Shown here: positions 8,907 through 18,527 of the stretch, in pieces | Layout: the number at the start of each line of letters is the position of its first letter | Numbering within the stretch: the first letter of the stretch is position 1 | Translations under genes and position numbers: made by a program | Notes under the pieces: model-generated | Seen by the model: only the letters and a program-made list of their open reading frames with translations | The model's database searches: none | What the model was told of the DNA's origin: nothing | Assembly (NCBI GenBank): GCA_017798145.1 | Contig: CP059069.1 | Span: 1-64,000 of the forward strand | DNA: 64,000 bases | Direction: 5' to 3' | Source of the DNA: Akkermansiaceae bacterium | GTDB lineage: Bacteria; Verrucomicrobiota; Verrucomicrobiia; Verrucomicrobiales; Akkermansiaceae

Positions 8907-9530
8907 ATGAAACAACCAATCCGTATCCTCGCATCCATCGCCCTTGGCGGTGCCGCCATCCTCCTGAGTTCCTGCGGGAACATGAGCTCCAGCTCGGGCA
9001 CCGCCTTCTCCTTCGACCCACCGGCCAAGAAACCCGGCAACCCTTCCGCCGTGAAAGTCCACATCAGCACAGGTGCCGGTAAACTCTATGTGACGGAAGG
9101 GAATGAAGTGCTCCTCGCCACGCCTGTCTGCGTCGGCACAAGCGCCACGCCCACGCCCCATGGGAATTTCAGGATCACCTCAAAGACACGCCACCGCCGC
9201 CGTGCTAGCAACCCCGGCGCAGGCTATCCGATGACCTACTGGATGTCATTCTACAGCCCCGCATACGGGATGCACTGGGGTTTTGTGAAACCATATCCCT
9301 CCACCCACGGCTGCGTCCGAATGCCGCTCAATTCCGCCCGTAAGGTTTTCGACATGACCCGCGTCGGCACCCCTGTGAACGTCGCCAGCTCCCAGCCATG
9401 GGACTCCACCATTGGCGCGAAACTACCCCGCCTCGATGACGGCCCGCTGCCCAATCCACCGGATTCCTACATGAAGAGCGCCAAGGTCTTCGAGGATCAC
9501 GAAAAAGGCAAGATGTGGGACTTCCGGTGA
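8907..9530 (+). CDS. L,D-transpeptidase (YkuD family) lipoprotein
   Basis: A 207-residue enzyme predicted to form 3-3 peptidoglycan cross-links or to anchor proteins to peptidoglycan. The ATG at 8907 gives a clean lipoprotein signal (MKQPIRILAS, lipobox LSSC, C23); the longer reading frame from 8850 would bury it. The YkuD catalytic motif is complete: H123 in MHWGF, then S-T-H134-G-C136-V-R. The mature protein would be lipid-anchored, facing the periplasm. A strong terminator follows at 9545. Confidence 0.9.
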   Translation: MKQPIRILASIALGGAAILLSSCGNMSSSSGTAFSFDPPAKKPGNPSAVKVHISTGAGKLYVTEGNEVLLATPVCVGTSATPTPHGNFRITSKTRHRRRASNPGAGYPMTYWMSFYSPAYGMHWGFVKPYPSTHGCVRMPLNSARKVFDMTRVGTPVNVASSQPWDSTIGAKLPRLDDGPLPNPPDSYMKSAKVFEDHEKGKMWDFR

Positions 9531-9544
9531 TTTTCCGGATTTTC

Positions 9545-9587
9545 AAAAAGCCGTCGGGATAGAGATCCAGATCCCGGCGGCTTTTTT
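9545..9587 (+). terminator. Rho-independent terminator after the L,D-transpeptidase gene
   Basis: A GC-rich stem (left arm AAAGCCGTCGGGAT, right arm ATCCCGGCGGCTTT, one G-T pair) with a 10-nt loop, followed directly by a run of T. It begins 15 bp after the stop codon. Confidence 0.85.
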
Positions 9588-9604
9588 GTATTCCGGGGAA
9601 ACCT

Positions 9605-9880
9605 TCAGTCCGCCAACGAGAAACCCTTTCGGGAATGCCTGCATCGAAGCGGTTCGCCCTCCTCGTTTGGATTCCAGCCGTTCGCGTTGCCAAAATCGAT
9701 GGCTTCCCCGACGAGCGAGAGCTTTACGATGCGGGGTAGCTCCGCGATCAGTTCCCGGCCACCGATCGCAGCGTTCGTGTAGATCGAGACCTCGTTTACG
9801 CCGTTGCGCTGCTTCATGAGCCAGCGGTATTGGACGTCGCGATGGTTCAGGGTCCTGTAGCCTTTCTGTGAAAATGACAT
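9605..9880 (-). CDS. Small conserved-looking hypothetical protein
   Basis: A 91-residue protein, start placed at MSFSQKGYRTLNH although in-frame ATGs exist up to 9937. Its body (VQYRWLMKQ, an alternating beta-like segment, ELPRIVKLSLVGEAIDFG, and a Cys/Arg-rich tail) has the composition of a real small alpha/beta protein, not a shadow of another gene. No signal peptide or membrane segment. I do not recognise the family. It faces the L,D-transpeptidase gene across the terminator. Confidence 0.45.
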   Translation of the reverse strand: MSFSQKGYRTLNHRDVQYRWLMKQRNGVNEVSIYTNAAIGGRELIAELPRIVKLSLVGEAIDFGNANGWNPNEEGEPLRCRHSRKGFSLAD

Positions 9881-9961
9881 GGTCGTAGCAGCCATCATGA
9901 ACCACAGCCCGGAGGATGAGAATGCTTTTGTCCGCATTTCTCTGCGGCGGTTCCGTTGGAG

Positions 9962-10381
9962 CTAGGGCTTGTCCGCTTGCTTTCCGGTATCATGCGGCGT
10001 GCCCTTTTCCACCGGTTTCCCGGCCTCAACCCAGGCAGTGATCCCGCCGGATATCTCATGTACGGCATATCCCGCCGCCCGCAGTTTTTCCGCCGCAATG
10101 GCACTTCGTTTGCCGCTCCTGCAATAGACAAGCACTTCCTTTTCGGGATCCAGCACGGCCTTGGCCAGGAAATCGTCTTCCGTGACGGTTACCAGCTTCG
10201 CGCCTTTCAAATGGCTCTCGTCCCACTCTTCCTTTGTCCGAACATCGATCAACTGGACATTCGCGGCGAGAAGCTGCTCCGCACGGTCGATCTGCAGAGG
10301 CTCGGTTTTTTCATTCCCTCTTGCCGGCAACATGAGCAGCGAGGCAATCAGGCAGGAGCGGATGATTTTGTCGATTCCCAT
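9962..10381 (-). CDS. Secreted single-domain rhodanese
   Basis: A 139-residue protein with an N-terminal signal peptide (about 1-22, IIRSCLIASLLMLPARG) and one rhodanese domain: the LIDVRTKEEWDE strand-helix and the active-site loop C87-R-S-G-K-R-S, which would carry a persulfide. The start at 10381 was preferred over 10423 because it begins directly before the signal peptide. Likely an extracytoplasmic sulfur or thiol carrier. It is followed on the same strand by 80 bp to the small hypothetical gene. Confidence 0.85.
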   Translation of the reverse strand: MGIDKIIRSCLIASLLMLPARGNEKTEPLQIDRAEQLLAANVQLIDVRTKEEWDESHLKGAKLVTVTEDDFLAKAVLDPEKEVLVYCRSGKRSAIAAEKLRAAGYAVHEISGGITAWVEAGKPVEKGTPHDTGKQADKP

Positions 10382-10447
10382 GATGGAAACATGGCTTTGA
10401 TTCGAATCCCGCGCAAGTCCCATGCCACAGTGCGGAACGATTGCCCG

Positions 10448-11308
10448 CTACCCCCGCACCCTCCTGCGCCAAACCACAAACGGGATGGTGACCAGATACA
10501 TGATGATGCTGTAGACCGCAGACGGGACGGTGGTGGGAGGCAATGCCTCGGAAGAACCAAGGGCTACCAGCGATCCGACCGCAATCCCCAGCGTGCCGTT
10601 CTGCACGCCCGCCTCGATGGATACCGTTGAGGCATCCTCCGATCCCAGCCCCATGACACGGCTGGCTGCAAGGCCTATCGCCAACATGCCGATGTTGAGC
10701 AAAACCAGCGCCGGCCCGAGGTTCGGCAGGTTGCCGGAAAAAACCGCCCAGTTGCTGGCCAAGGCCGCCACGATGATGACGAAAAACAGGATCATCGCCG
10801 TCCTGGAAACCGCGCCGGAGATGCCCGCAACAAGCTGCGGCGCAAGGGCTGTGACGAGCATCCCCAGCGCCACCGGCACCGCAGTGATGAGGAACATCGT
10901 CATCCCCAGCGCCAGGATATCCACATCGGGCGCATCCTTCCCCATGAAATGCCCCACGCTCAGGGCGACGAGAACCGGCACGGTGACGATGGCCGCCAGG
11001 CTTGTGACGGCCGTGAGGGAAATCGAAAGGGGCGTGTTGCCATTGCTCAGGCGGGTCAGGACGTTGGAGGTCACGCCGCCGGGGCAGAAGGAGAGGATCA
11101 TAACGCCCACCGCGATATCCGGCGGAAAGGAGAATGCCGTCACCAGGCCGAAGGCAAAGGCCGGCAGCAGCAGGAGCTGGCAGGCGGCACCGGTCAAAAA
11201 CGCCCTCGGATACCGCAAGATCCGGGTGAAATCCGTCTTCCGCAGGCCCAGACCCAACGAAAACATGATGAAAGCAAGGATGAGTGGCAGTCCAATTTTG
11301 ACGATCAT
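10448..11308 (-). CDS. Bile acid:sodium symporter (BASS) family transporter
   Basis: A 286-residue integral membrane protein with about nine or ten hydrophobic helices and the BASS-family signatures LSFCPGGVTSNVLTRLSNGN and EAGVQNGTLGIAVG. Members couple Na+ entry to uptake of organic anions (pantoate, pyruvate, keto acids, bile acids). Substrate is not predictable. It lies 66 bp upstream of the rhodanese gene on the same strand, so co-transcription is possible. Confidence 0.88.
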   Translation of the reverse strand: MIVKIGLPLILAFIMFSLGLGLRKTDFTRILRYPRAFLTGAACQLLLLPAFAFGLVTAFSFPPDIAVGVMILSFCPGGVTSNVLTRLSNGNTPLSISLTAVTSLAAIVTVPVLVALSVGHFMGKDAPDVDILALGMTMFLITAVPVALGMLVTALAPQLVAGISGAVSRTAMILFFVIIVAALASNWAVFSGNLPNLGPALVLLNIGMLAIGLAASRVMGLGSEDASTVSIEAGVQNGTLGIAVGSLVALGSSEALPPTTVPSAVYSIIMYLVTIPFVVWRRRVRG

Positions 11309-11484
11309 TTGGCGCAGGTTTTCTTAGGTCGCACTCCTATCCCGGAGACGGCGCACAGGCAATGCATCTTCTTTGTCCTGGGTTCCAACAAGGATGAAGA
11401 TGGTGCAACAGCAGGACATCTGGAAGATCCGCGGTGGTTTTTCATGGCAAGCCAACGACACAGGAATATGGGTGGATGGCAAGC

Positions 11485-14400
11485 TTATGCCTTGTAGCCT
11501 TCCAGGGCGTTTTTCAGGAACGGAGCGGTGCGTGAAGTCTTGGATTTCGCCACCTTCTCCGGTGTCCCCTGCGCCACGATCTTCCCACCGTTTTCTCCGG
11601 CTTCGGGGCCGATGTCTATGATCCAGTCGGCCTCGGCGGCGACGGCCATGTGGTGCTCGATGACGACGACGGTGTGGCCCTCTTCCACGAGGCGGTGGAG
11701 GATGTCGATGAGGCGTTTCACGTCCTCCAGGTGGAGGCCGACGGTGGGCTCCTCGATGAGGTAGAGGTTCCGTGTCTTGAGCTGGGCGTTGTTGAGGGTG
11801 GCCTTCATGCCGCGGCCCTTGATGAGCTCGGAGACGAGCTTGATGCGTTGGGCTTCGCCGCCGGAGAGGGTGGGGGAGGCTTGGCCGAGTTGGAGGTAGC
11901 CGAGGCCGGTGTCGGCCATGAGTTTCAGGGGGTGGGAGATGCGCGGCTGGGATTCGAAGAAGGCGGATGCCTCGTCGATGGTCATCTCCAGCACCTCACC
12001 GATGTTCTTGTCCCGGAAGGTGACCTCGAGGGTGGCGGGGTTGTAGCGCATCCCGTCGCACTCGTCGCAATGCACCCAGGCGGACGGCAGGAAATCCATC
12101 TCCAGTTTCACCCGGCCGTTGCCCTTGCATTGGGGGCAGCGGCCGCCATCGGTGTTGAAGGAAAAGCGCGAGGCGTCGAAGCCGCGCATCCGGGAATCGG
12201 GAAGCTGGGCGAAGAGGGAGCGGATGTGGTCGAAGACTTTCACATACGTCGCCGGGCAGGAGCGGGACGTTTTCCCGATCGGGGATTGGTCGACCTCGTA
12301 GACGGATTTGATGTCCTTGTTTCCGGTGGCGTACCGGAAGGGTTTGTTCTTCGCCTTCTTGTCAAAGGCGGCAGCGATGCACCGGTGCATCAACGTCGAT
12401 TTCCCGGAACCGGAAATGCCTGTTAGAGCGGTGAGGCGGGCGAGGGGGATGGCGGCGTCGATATCCTTGAGGTTGTTGGCGGTGCAGCCCTTGATTTTCA
12501 GGAACTGGTGGGATTTCGGGATGTTGCGGCGTGAACCGCGGATGGGATGGGTGATCGGGTTGGCGAGGGCGCGGTAAGTGGGGGAGGTGGCAAGTGCCGA
12601 GTGATCAGTGATCAGTGAAGACCGTGTGCTCTGCTTCTTTCCTCTTCCACTGATCACTGATGACTGATCACTCGGCACTTGCGGCGGCTTTCCTTCGTAA
12701 ACGATTTCACCACCCAGTCGCCCCGCCCCCGGCCCGAGATCGATCAAGTGATCGGCAGCCGTAATCGTATCCTCGTCGTGCTCCACGATGATGAGGGAGT
12801 TGCCTTGGTCGCGGAGGGCCACCAAAGTTTTGAGGAGTGCGGCGTTGTCGCGCGGGTGGAGGCCGATGGTGGGCTCGTCGAGGACGTAGAGGACGCCGCG
12901 GAGGTTTGAACCGAGCTGGGCGGCGAGGCGGATGCGCTGGGACTCGCCGCCGGAGAGGGTGTTTCCGGAGCGGTTGAGGTGAAGGTAGCCGAGGCCGACC
13001 TCCTGGAGAAAACTCAGACGCTGGCTGATCTCTGGGAGGATGTCGCGGGCGATGAGCTTTTCGCGGGAGCCGGGGATCTTGAGTTTGCTGAAATGGGCGG
13101 AGGATTCGTTGATGGAAAGGCTGGATAGCTCCGAGATGGCCGTCCCATTCAGCTGGACGGCGGAGCCGACGGGGTTGATGCGCGAGCCGTGGCAGGAGGG
13201 GCATTCGATGAGTTCGTCGTTCTCCATGCGGTCGATCGAGCGGTCGGCGTCGAGCTCGGCTTCGAGGACGGAATCGAAGCGGGAGGTGTCGAGATGGCGG
13301 TGGCGCTTCGGGATCTTGCCGTGCCCCCGGCATACCCGGCACCAGCCATGCGGGGAGTTGAAGCTGAACAGGCGGGGATCGAGTTCCTCGAAGGAGCGGT
13401 TGCAGGAAGGGCAGCTGCTGCTGGTTGAGAGGAGGGTGAACTTTTTGTCGGCGGTGAAGAGTTTGATTAGGCCTTTGCCGATTTCGAGCGCGCGGGAGAT
13501 TTGGGTGCCGAGTGCCGAGTGAGAAGTGGGAAGTGAAGAGTCTGCGACGACTACGTCGATATCGTGTTCTACGAAGCGCTCTAGGCGGGTGAAATCCTCC
13601 GCGGACTTGAACTGACGGTCCACCAGGAGTGTGGTGAAACCTTGTTTGATGGCCCATTGGGCGATTTCCGTGTGGTAGCCCTTTTTGCCGCGGATGAGGG
13701 GGGCGAGGATTTTCACCGGGCTCTTTTTTATCTCAGCACGGATCGTTTTCTCGATGGCGGCGAGGGACTGCTTTTCGACCGGGACGTGGCAGTCGGGGCA
13801 GTGGATGGTGCCGAGTTTTGAGTAGAGAAGGCGGATGAAGTTCCAGAGCTCGGTGACCGTGGCGACGGTCGATTTGCCGCCGCCCTGGGAGACGCGCTGC
13901 TCGATCGCGACGGTTGGGGGGAGACCCTGGAGCTGGTCGATTTCGGGTTTCTCCAGTTGCTCCGCGAACTGGCGGGCGTAGGCGGACATGCTGTCGAGGA
14001 AGCGGCGCTGGCCTTCGGCGAAGAGGATGTCGAATGCGAGGGTGGATTTCCCGGATCCGGAGAGGCCGGAGATGACGACGAGCTTGTCGCGGGGGATGTC
14101 GACGGAGATGTTCTTGAGGTTGTGGTGGCGGGCGCCCCGGAGAGTGATCAGTGCCGGGTGATCAGTGATCAGTGGAAGGGCTTTTGAAGCGGGGGCTGAA
14201 GCCCGCGGCCCCTTCAACGCGCTGCGGAGGTAGGCGGCGGTCGGTGTGTCGGCTTTTGCGACTGTTTCGGGTGAGCCTTCGGCGATGACCTGGCCGCCGT
14301 TCTTGCCCGCTTCGGGGCCGAGGTCTAGGATCCAGTCGGCGGATTTGATGACGTCGAGGTTGTGCTCGATGACGAGGAGGGAGTGGCCGGAATCGACGAG

Positions 14401-17088
14401 CTTCTGGAAGACGGCGAGGAGGTTCTCGATGTCGGAGAAATGCAGGCCGGTGGTGGGCTCGTCGAGGATGAGGAGTTTGTTGCCGCCCGATGAACCGGCG
14501 AGCAGTTGGCAGAGCTTGAGGCGCTGGGATTCGCCGCCGGAGAGTGTGTTGAGCGCCTGCCCCAGCTTCAGGTAACCGAGGCCGACCTCGACGAGTGGGG
14601 AGAGGAGCTGGATGATCTGGTGGTGCCGCTTGGCATGTGAAGGTGGGATGCCCTTTTTGTTTTCATAAAATCCGATGGCTTCGGTAACGGTGAAGCTGAG
14701 GATGTCGTGGATGGATCTCCCCCTGTATAGATATTCGAGGGTGGAGGGTTTGTAGCGCTTCCCTTCGCAATCCGGGCAGGTGACGTAGAGGTCGGAGAGG
14801 AACTGCATCTCCACCTTCTCATAGCCGTTGCCAGCGCAGCGGTCGCAGCGGCCTTCGCCTGAGTTGAACGAGAAGAAGCCGGTTTTCAGGTCGTGCGCCT
14901 TCGCGTCGTCCGTGCAGGCGAAGAGCTGGCGGATGGGATCGAAGGCACCGAGGAAGACGGCCGGCGTGGAGCGCGGGGTGCGGGCGACGGCGGTCTGGTC
15001 CACGAGTTCGACGCCACATAGATGCTGGGTTCCTAGCATCTCCTTCAGCGGTGCAGGATCTTCGTTGGTCTCGATGCCGAGCTTGCGGGCGATGTTCAGG
15101 TAGAGGATCTCGTGGGCGAAGGTGGATTTCCCTGATCCGGAAACGCCGGTGAGGCAGACGAAGAGCCCGAGCGGGATCTCCGCGTCAAGCTTGCGGATGT
15201 TGTGGCGGGATGCGCCTTTGAACTGGAGCTTTTGCTTCCCGGGTTTGCGGCGCTTTTTCGGGATGGCGATGGATTTTTCGCCCTTGAGCCAGGGAATCGT
15301 GCCGAGTGCCGAGTGAGAAGTGAGAAGCGAAGAGTCTTTTGCGTCGCCGTGGAAGATGACCGTGCCGCCGTGTTGGCCGGCTCCGGGGCCGATGTCCACG
15401 AGGTTGTCGGCGGCCTCCATGACGGTCTGCTCGTGCTCGACGACAACGAGGGTGTTTCCCTTGTCGCGCAGGCCTTGCATCACGCCGACAAGCCGGTCGA
15501 TGTCGCGGGGATGGAGGCCGACGGTAGGCTCGTCGAGGACGAAGAGCGTTCCGGTGAGGGATGCACCGAGGCAGGTGGTGAGGTTGACGCGTTCGACCTC
15601 GCCGCCGGAGAGGGTGCGGGTCTGGCGGTCGAGGGTGAGGTATCCCAGTCCGACCTGGTCGAGGTAGTGGAGGCGGGATTGGATTTCTGTGAGGACGAGC
15701 CTGAGTGTGGAATCAGTGCTGGGTGCCGAGTGATCAGTGAGCAGCGAAGAGGAGAAGGGGAGGAGTTCGCTGATGGGGAGCGCCCAGAGATCGGGGAGGG
15801 ATTTTCCTTCGATTTTGAAACAAAGGGACTCGGGCTGGAGGCGTTTTCCGCGGCACGCGTCGCAGGTGGTGTAGGAGCGGTAGCGGGAGAGGAAGACGCG
15901 GACATGCATCTTATAGGCTTTGGTTTCCAGCCAATCGAAGAAGCCTTTGACTCCGTACCATCCTCCGGATTGCCAGAGTTCCTCAAGCTCCTCGGGGGTG
16001 CTTGTCCTACGGTCTCCGTAGTAGATCCATTCGCGGGTGTCGTTGTCGAACTCCTCCCACGGTGTGTTGAGGTCGATGTCGCGTTCGCGGCAGTTGCGGA
16101 CGAGGTCGCGCTGGCATTCCTCACCACGGTCTCCTTGGAAAGGCTTGATGGCTCCCTGCCTGATTGAGAGTGAGGGGTCGGGGACGGATTTCTCGAGGTC
16201 GATCCCGATGACGCGCCCGAAGCCACGGCACTGGGGGCAGGCGCCGAGGGGGGAGTTGAAGGAGAAGAGGGCGGGGGTCGGGGCGCGGAGGGTGAAGCCG
16301 GTTTTCGGGTTGGTCCAGGTGGTGGTGAAGGTTCGCGGGGTTTTCGGGTGGGAGATGGTGGCGTGGCCTTTTCCGAGGTGGAAGGCGGCTTCGAGCGCTT
16401 CGAGGAGCCGGGATTGGTTTGCCTTGGTGACCTTGAGCCTGTCCTGGATGACCAGGATCGCGGCGCGGAGGGGAGGCATGTCGGCGGGCGGCGCTTCGTC
16501 GGTGCGGCAGGTTTCACCGTTGATGAGGACTCGGAGGTAGCCCTGGGAGCCGAGGAATGGGAAAAGTTCGGCCGGTTCGGTGCCGGACGGGATCGGGATG
16601 GGAAAGGTGATCAGGACGTTTTCGCCGGAAAGATTTTCTGTCGCCCATTCGGCGGCGGATTCCGGGGAGTCGGGCTGGATTTTTTCGCCGGTTCTCGGGT
16701 CGTAGCCGATGGCGAGGCGGGCGTAGAGGAGCTTGAGGTAGTCGTTGATCTCCGTGAGTGTGCCGACCGTTGAGCGGGTGGTGCGAACATGGTTTTTCTG
16801 CTCGATGGCGATGGCCGGCGGGATGCCCTCGATGGAATCGACCAGCGGCTTGTCCATGCGGTCGAAGAATTGCCGGACGTAGGGGGAAAAAGTCTCGACG
16901 TAGCGCCGCTGTCCCTCGGCATAGAGGGTGTGGAAAGCGAGCGAGGATTTCCCGGAACCCGATGGGCCGGTGACAACCGTGAGTTTCCCGAGCGGGATAT
17001 CGAGGTCGATGCCCCGGAGGTTATGCTGGCGGCAGCCGCGGAGTGCGATAACTGGTTGTTTGTCAGGTGTTTTCTTCTTTCCGGGCAC
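11485..17088 (-). CDS. uvrA: Double-length excinuclease ABC subunit A
   Basis: A 1867-residue DNA-damage recognition ATPase of nucleotide excision repair, twice the usual length of about 940. It consists of two tandem UvrA units, hence four ABC ATPase domains, with Walker A motifs GPSGSGKSS (about 40), [18 protein letters not shown] (about 1020) and GISGSGKST (about 1550), and four zinc-finger segments of CxxC pairs. Double-length UvrA is known in Chlamydiae, supporting a PVC-superphylum origin. Within linker segments the protein carries variants of a [12 protein letters not shown] peptide encoded by 7-bp DNA repeats (listed separately). The gene is transcribed divergently from tRNA-Cys, with 127 bp between them. 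Confidence 0.95.
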   Translation of the reverse strand: MPGKKKTPDKQPVIALRGCRQHNLRGIDLDIPLGKLTVVTGPSGSGKSSLAFHTLYAEGQRRYVETFSPYVRQFFDRMDKPLVDSIEGIPPAIAIEQKNHVRTTRSTVGTLTEINDYLKLLYARLAIGYDPRTGEKIQPDSPESAAEWATENLSGENVLITFPIPIPSGTEPAELFPFLGSQGYLRVLINGETCRTDEAPPADMPPLRAAILVIQDRLKVTKANQSRLLEALEAAFHLGKGHATISHPKTPRTFTTTWTNPKTGFTLRAPTPALFSFNSPLGACPQCRGFGRVIGIDLEKSVPDPSLSIRQGAIKPFQGDRGEECQRDLVRNCRERDIDLNTPWEEFDNDTREWIYYGDRRTSTPEELEELWQSGGWYGVKGFFDWLETKAYKMHVRVFLSRYRSYTTCDACRGKRLQPESLCFKIEGKSLPDLWALPISELLPFSSSLLTDHSAPSTDSTLRLVLTEIQSRLHYLDQVGLGYLTLDRQTRTLSGGEVERVNLTTCLGASLTGTLFVLDEPTVGLHPRDIDRLVGVMQGLRDKGNTLVVVEHEQTVMEAADNLVDIGPGAGQHGGTVIFHGDAKDSSLLTSHSALGTIPWLKGEKSIAIPKKRRKPGKQKLQFKGASRHNIRKLDAEIPLGLFVCLTGVSGSGKSTFAHEILYLNIARKLGIETNEDPAPLKEMLGTQHLCGVELVDQTAVARTPRSTPAVFLGAFDPIRQLFACTDDAKAHDLKTGFFSFNSGEGRCDRCAGNGYEKVEMQFLSDLYVTCPDCEGKRYKPSTLEYLYRGRSIHDILSFTVTEAIGFYENKKGIPPSHAKRHHQIIQLLSPLVEVGLGYLKLGQALNTLSGGESQRLKLCQLLAGSSGGNKLLILDEPTTGLHFSDIENLLAVFQKLVDSGHSLLVIEHNLDVIKSADWILDLGPEAGKNGGQVIAEGSPETVAKADTPTAAYLRSALKGPRASAPASKALPLITDHPALITLRGARHHNLKNISVDIPRDKLVVISGLSGSGKSTLAFDILFAEGQRRFLDSMSAYARQFAEQLEKPEIDQLQGLPPTVAIEQRVSQGGGKSTVATVTELWNFIRLLYSKLGTIHCPDCHVPVEKQSLAAIEKTIRAEIKKSPVKILAPLIRGKKGYHTEIAQWAIKQGFTTLLVDRQFKSAEDFTRLERFVEHDIDVVVADSSLPTSHSALGTQISRALEIGKGLIKLFTADKKFTLLSTSSSCPSCNRSFEELDPRLFSFNSPHGWCRVCRGHGKIPKRHRHLDTSRFDSVLEAELDADRSIDRMENDELIECPSCHGSRINPVGSAVQLNGTAISELSSLSINESSAHFSKLKIPGSREKLIARDILPEISQRLSFLQEVGLGYLHLNRSGNTLSGGESQRIRLAAQLGSNLRGVLYVLDEPTIGLHPRDNAALLKTLVALRDQGNSLIIVEHDEDTITAADHLIDLGPGAGRLGGEIVYEGKPPQVPSDQSSVISGRGKKQSTRSSLITDHSALATSPTYRALANPITHPIRGSRRNIPKSHQFLKIKGCTANNLKDIDAAIPLARLTALTGISGSGKSTLMHRCIAAAFDKKAKNKPFRYATGNKDIKSVYEVDQSPIGKTSRSCPATYVKVFDHIRSLFAQLPDSRMRGFDASRFSFNTDGGRCPQCKGNGRVKLEMDFLPSAWVHCDECDGMRYNPATLEVTFRDKNIGEVLEMTIDEASAFFESQPRISHPLKLMADTGLGYLQLGQASPTLSGGEAQRIKLVSELIKGRGMKATLNNAQLKTRNLYLIEEPTVGLHLEDVKRLIDILHRLVEEGHTVVVIEHHMAVAAEADWIIDIGPEAGENGGKIVAQGTPEKVAKSKTSRTAPFLKNALEGYKA
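12591..12682. repeat. Inverted heptad repeat inside uvrA
   Basis: Two arms, each starting with GTGCCGA and GTGATCA-type heptads, face each other around a core of about 30 bp; the outer 19 bp of the arms are perfectly complementary. The second arm has one more heptad. The whole element stays in frame and encodes a Ser/Thr-rich linker (about residues 1470-1500) between the third and fourth ATPase segments. Confidence 0.85.
13505..13542. repeat. 7-bp tandem repeat inside uvrA
   Basis: Five successive degenerate heptads of the form GTGNNNA (GTGCCGA twice, then GTGAGAA, GTGGGAA and GTGAAGA variants), translated as an [14 protein letters not shown] linker near residue 1190. Confidence 0.85.
14144..14178. 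repeat. 7-bp tandem repeat inside uvrA
   Basis: Five heptads, mostly GTGATCA with one GTGCCGG and a terminal GTGGAAG, translated as [10 protein letters not shown] near residue 975, at the junction of the two UvrA units. A G/C palindrome (GGGCT-GAA-GCCC, about 14191-14204) follows directly. Confidence 0.85.
15299..15335. repeat. 7-bp tandem repeat inside uvrA
   Basis: Heptads GTGCCGA (twice), GTGAGAA (twice) and GCGAAGA, nearly identical to the copy at 13505, translated as [10 protein letters not shown] near residue 590. Confidence 0.85.
15716..15757. repeat. 7-bp tandem repeat inside uvrA
   Basis: Heptads GTGCTGG, GTGCCGA, GTGATCA, GTGAGCA and GCGAAGA in succession, translated as [10 protein letters not shown] near residue 450. 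Confidence 0.85.
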
Positions 17089-17163
17089 GGCGCAGGATAT
17101 GCCTGAAATTCCTCTCCGCCAGCGGAAGTGCGGCCTGCTGGGAATTTTCGGGGAATCCGGTGG

Positions 17164-17192
17164 TTGACAGGTTGCTGTCGAGCGCGTAATCA
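17164..17192 (+). promoter_or_regulatory. Candidate promoter of tRNA-Cys
   Basis: A perfect TTGACA (17164-17169), 17-bp spacer and TAATCA (17187-17192), placing a start about 17 bp before the mature tRNA 5' end. Consensus match only; a second AT-rich box (TTTTATAAC) lies at 17204-17212. Confidence 0.5.
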
Positions 17193-17215
17193 GTCGCCCC
17201 GCGTTTTATAACAGC

Positions 17216-17290
17216 GGCGGAGTAGCCAAATGGTAAGGCAATGGTTTGCAAAACCGTCATGCGTGGGTTCGATTCCCACCTCCGCCTCCA
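17216..17290 (+). tRNA. tRNA-Cys (anticodon GCA)
   Basis: A 75-nt cloverleaf with encoded CCA. The acceptor stem GGCGGAG pairs with CTCCGCC, the discriminator is T (U73, as expected for Cys), the anticodon loop is TTGCAAA giving anticodon GCA, and the T arm is GTGGG-TTCGATT-CCCAC. Confidence 0.96.
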
Positions 17291-17482
17291 ACCTGAAGAT
17301 GTATGGTTTAGTAGCGAACTCTGGCTGTTAGGAAATCAGCGGAAAAAGCGAAAGACGTTAGCGGGCGTCCGAGGGCGGTCTCTGCTTCCAGCGAGTCAGC
17401 AAAGTGTGCCATGGTGGGCTGCCCATGAATGGATTGTGGATTTTCATCGCCAGCCAGTGGGCTTGAGGGAGTAGGATCGTGC

Positions 17483-18337
17483 ATGGAGCGCAAGGATCGC
17501 GATGGCAGGAGTGGAGGCGGCTTTTTCCCGAAAAAGACCGAGGCCGGGAAATTTCCGGTAAAACGGTCCCTGGGAAAAGAGCAGGGCTGGGACGGGGTTG
17601 CCGGCTGGTATGACAAGCTGGTGGGGGCGGATGGTTCGGACTACCATCAGAACGTCATTTTGCCGGGGGTGATGGATTTGCTTCGGGTGAAACGGGCTGA
17701 ATCGGTCGTGGATGTCTGCTGCGGCCAAGGTGTCCTGGTGAGGCATTTGCTGGGGGCGGGTGCGTCGCGGGTTTTTGGGGTGGATGCGAGTGTCAAGCTG
17801 ATCGCTGCGGCACGGCAGCGGCATGGTGGCGGAGGAAATGTTTCGTTCATGGTGGCGGACGCCTGTGCGCCGGGGGATTGGGCGGATGGTAGCTTTGATG
17901 CGGCGGCCTGCGTGATGGCAGTCCACGATGTGCCGGACGCGGCGGGACTTATGAGAAACCTGGCGGCGGCGTTGAAACCCGGGGGGCGGGTTGCGATCGT
18001 GATGATGCATCCGTGTTTCAGAATTCCACAGGAAAGCCACTGGGGTTGGGATGGGGATCAGAAGATCCAGTTCCGACGCCTCGACAAGTATGGAAAGGCG
18101 CTGGAGATCGGGATCAAGACGAGGCCTGGGCTGGGTACCGAGGAGTGCACTGTTTTCCATCACAGGCCGCTGGCGGAAGTGATTTCAGAAATGGGCAAGG
18201 CCGGACTGGGTGTGACGGAATGCACGGAACTGTTCTCGCACCGCAGGTCACAGGGAGGCGGGCCGTTCAGCAAGGCCGAACATCTCGCTGCTGAGCAATT
18301 TCCGCTTTTCCTGGGCTTGGGGGCGGTGAGGCTTTGA
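17483..18337 (+). CDS. Class I SAM-dependent methyltransferase
   Basis: A 284-residue soluble methyltransferase of the Methyltransf_11/25 type. Seen: motif I VVDVCCGQGVLVRHLL, motif II GVDASVKLIAAA, a VADA segment and motif post-I LKPGGRVAIVMMHP. A basic Gly-rich N-terminus of about 35 residues precedes the domain. The start at 17483 follows a weak GGGAGTAGG tract; the frame is open to 17429. Substrate unknown. Confidence 0.82.
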   Translation: MERKDRDGRSGGGFFPKKTEAGKFPVKRSLGKEQGWDGVAGWYDKLVGADGSDYHQNVILPGVMDLLRVKRAESVVDVCCGQGVLVRHLLGAGASRVFGVDASVKLIAAARQRHGGGGNVSFMVADACAPGDWADGSFDAAACVMAVHDVPDAAGLMRNLAAALKPGGRVAIVMMHPCFRIPQESHWGWDGDQKIQFRRLDKYGKALEIGIKTRPGLGTEECTVFHHRPLAEVISEMGKAGLGVTECTELFSHRRSQGGGPFSKAEHLAAEQFPLFLGLGAVRL

Positions 18338-18527
18338 AAGGCGGGCCGATAGAGCATTCCCGGCCTCCACGTGATGGGAGGAAGCTATTGGCGCATAGCT
18401 ACGCCCCGGAGCTTGTCATGGGACATCGCATGAGCTCTTCCCACCTGTGCAGGACTTCCCCTTCGAGGATGGGTGGCGGGAAATTGGCGCTTGTTTGTGC
18501 GCCATCGCGATTCAAGGCTATTGGCAC

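Noticed and set aside
12591..15757. The uvrA heptads as a CRISPR array or insertion sequence
   Set aside because: There are no uniform spacers, no transposase and no target duplications; the units are 7 bp and degenerate.
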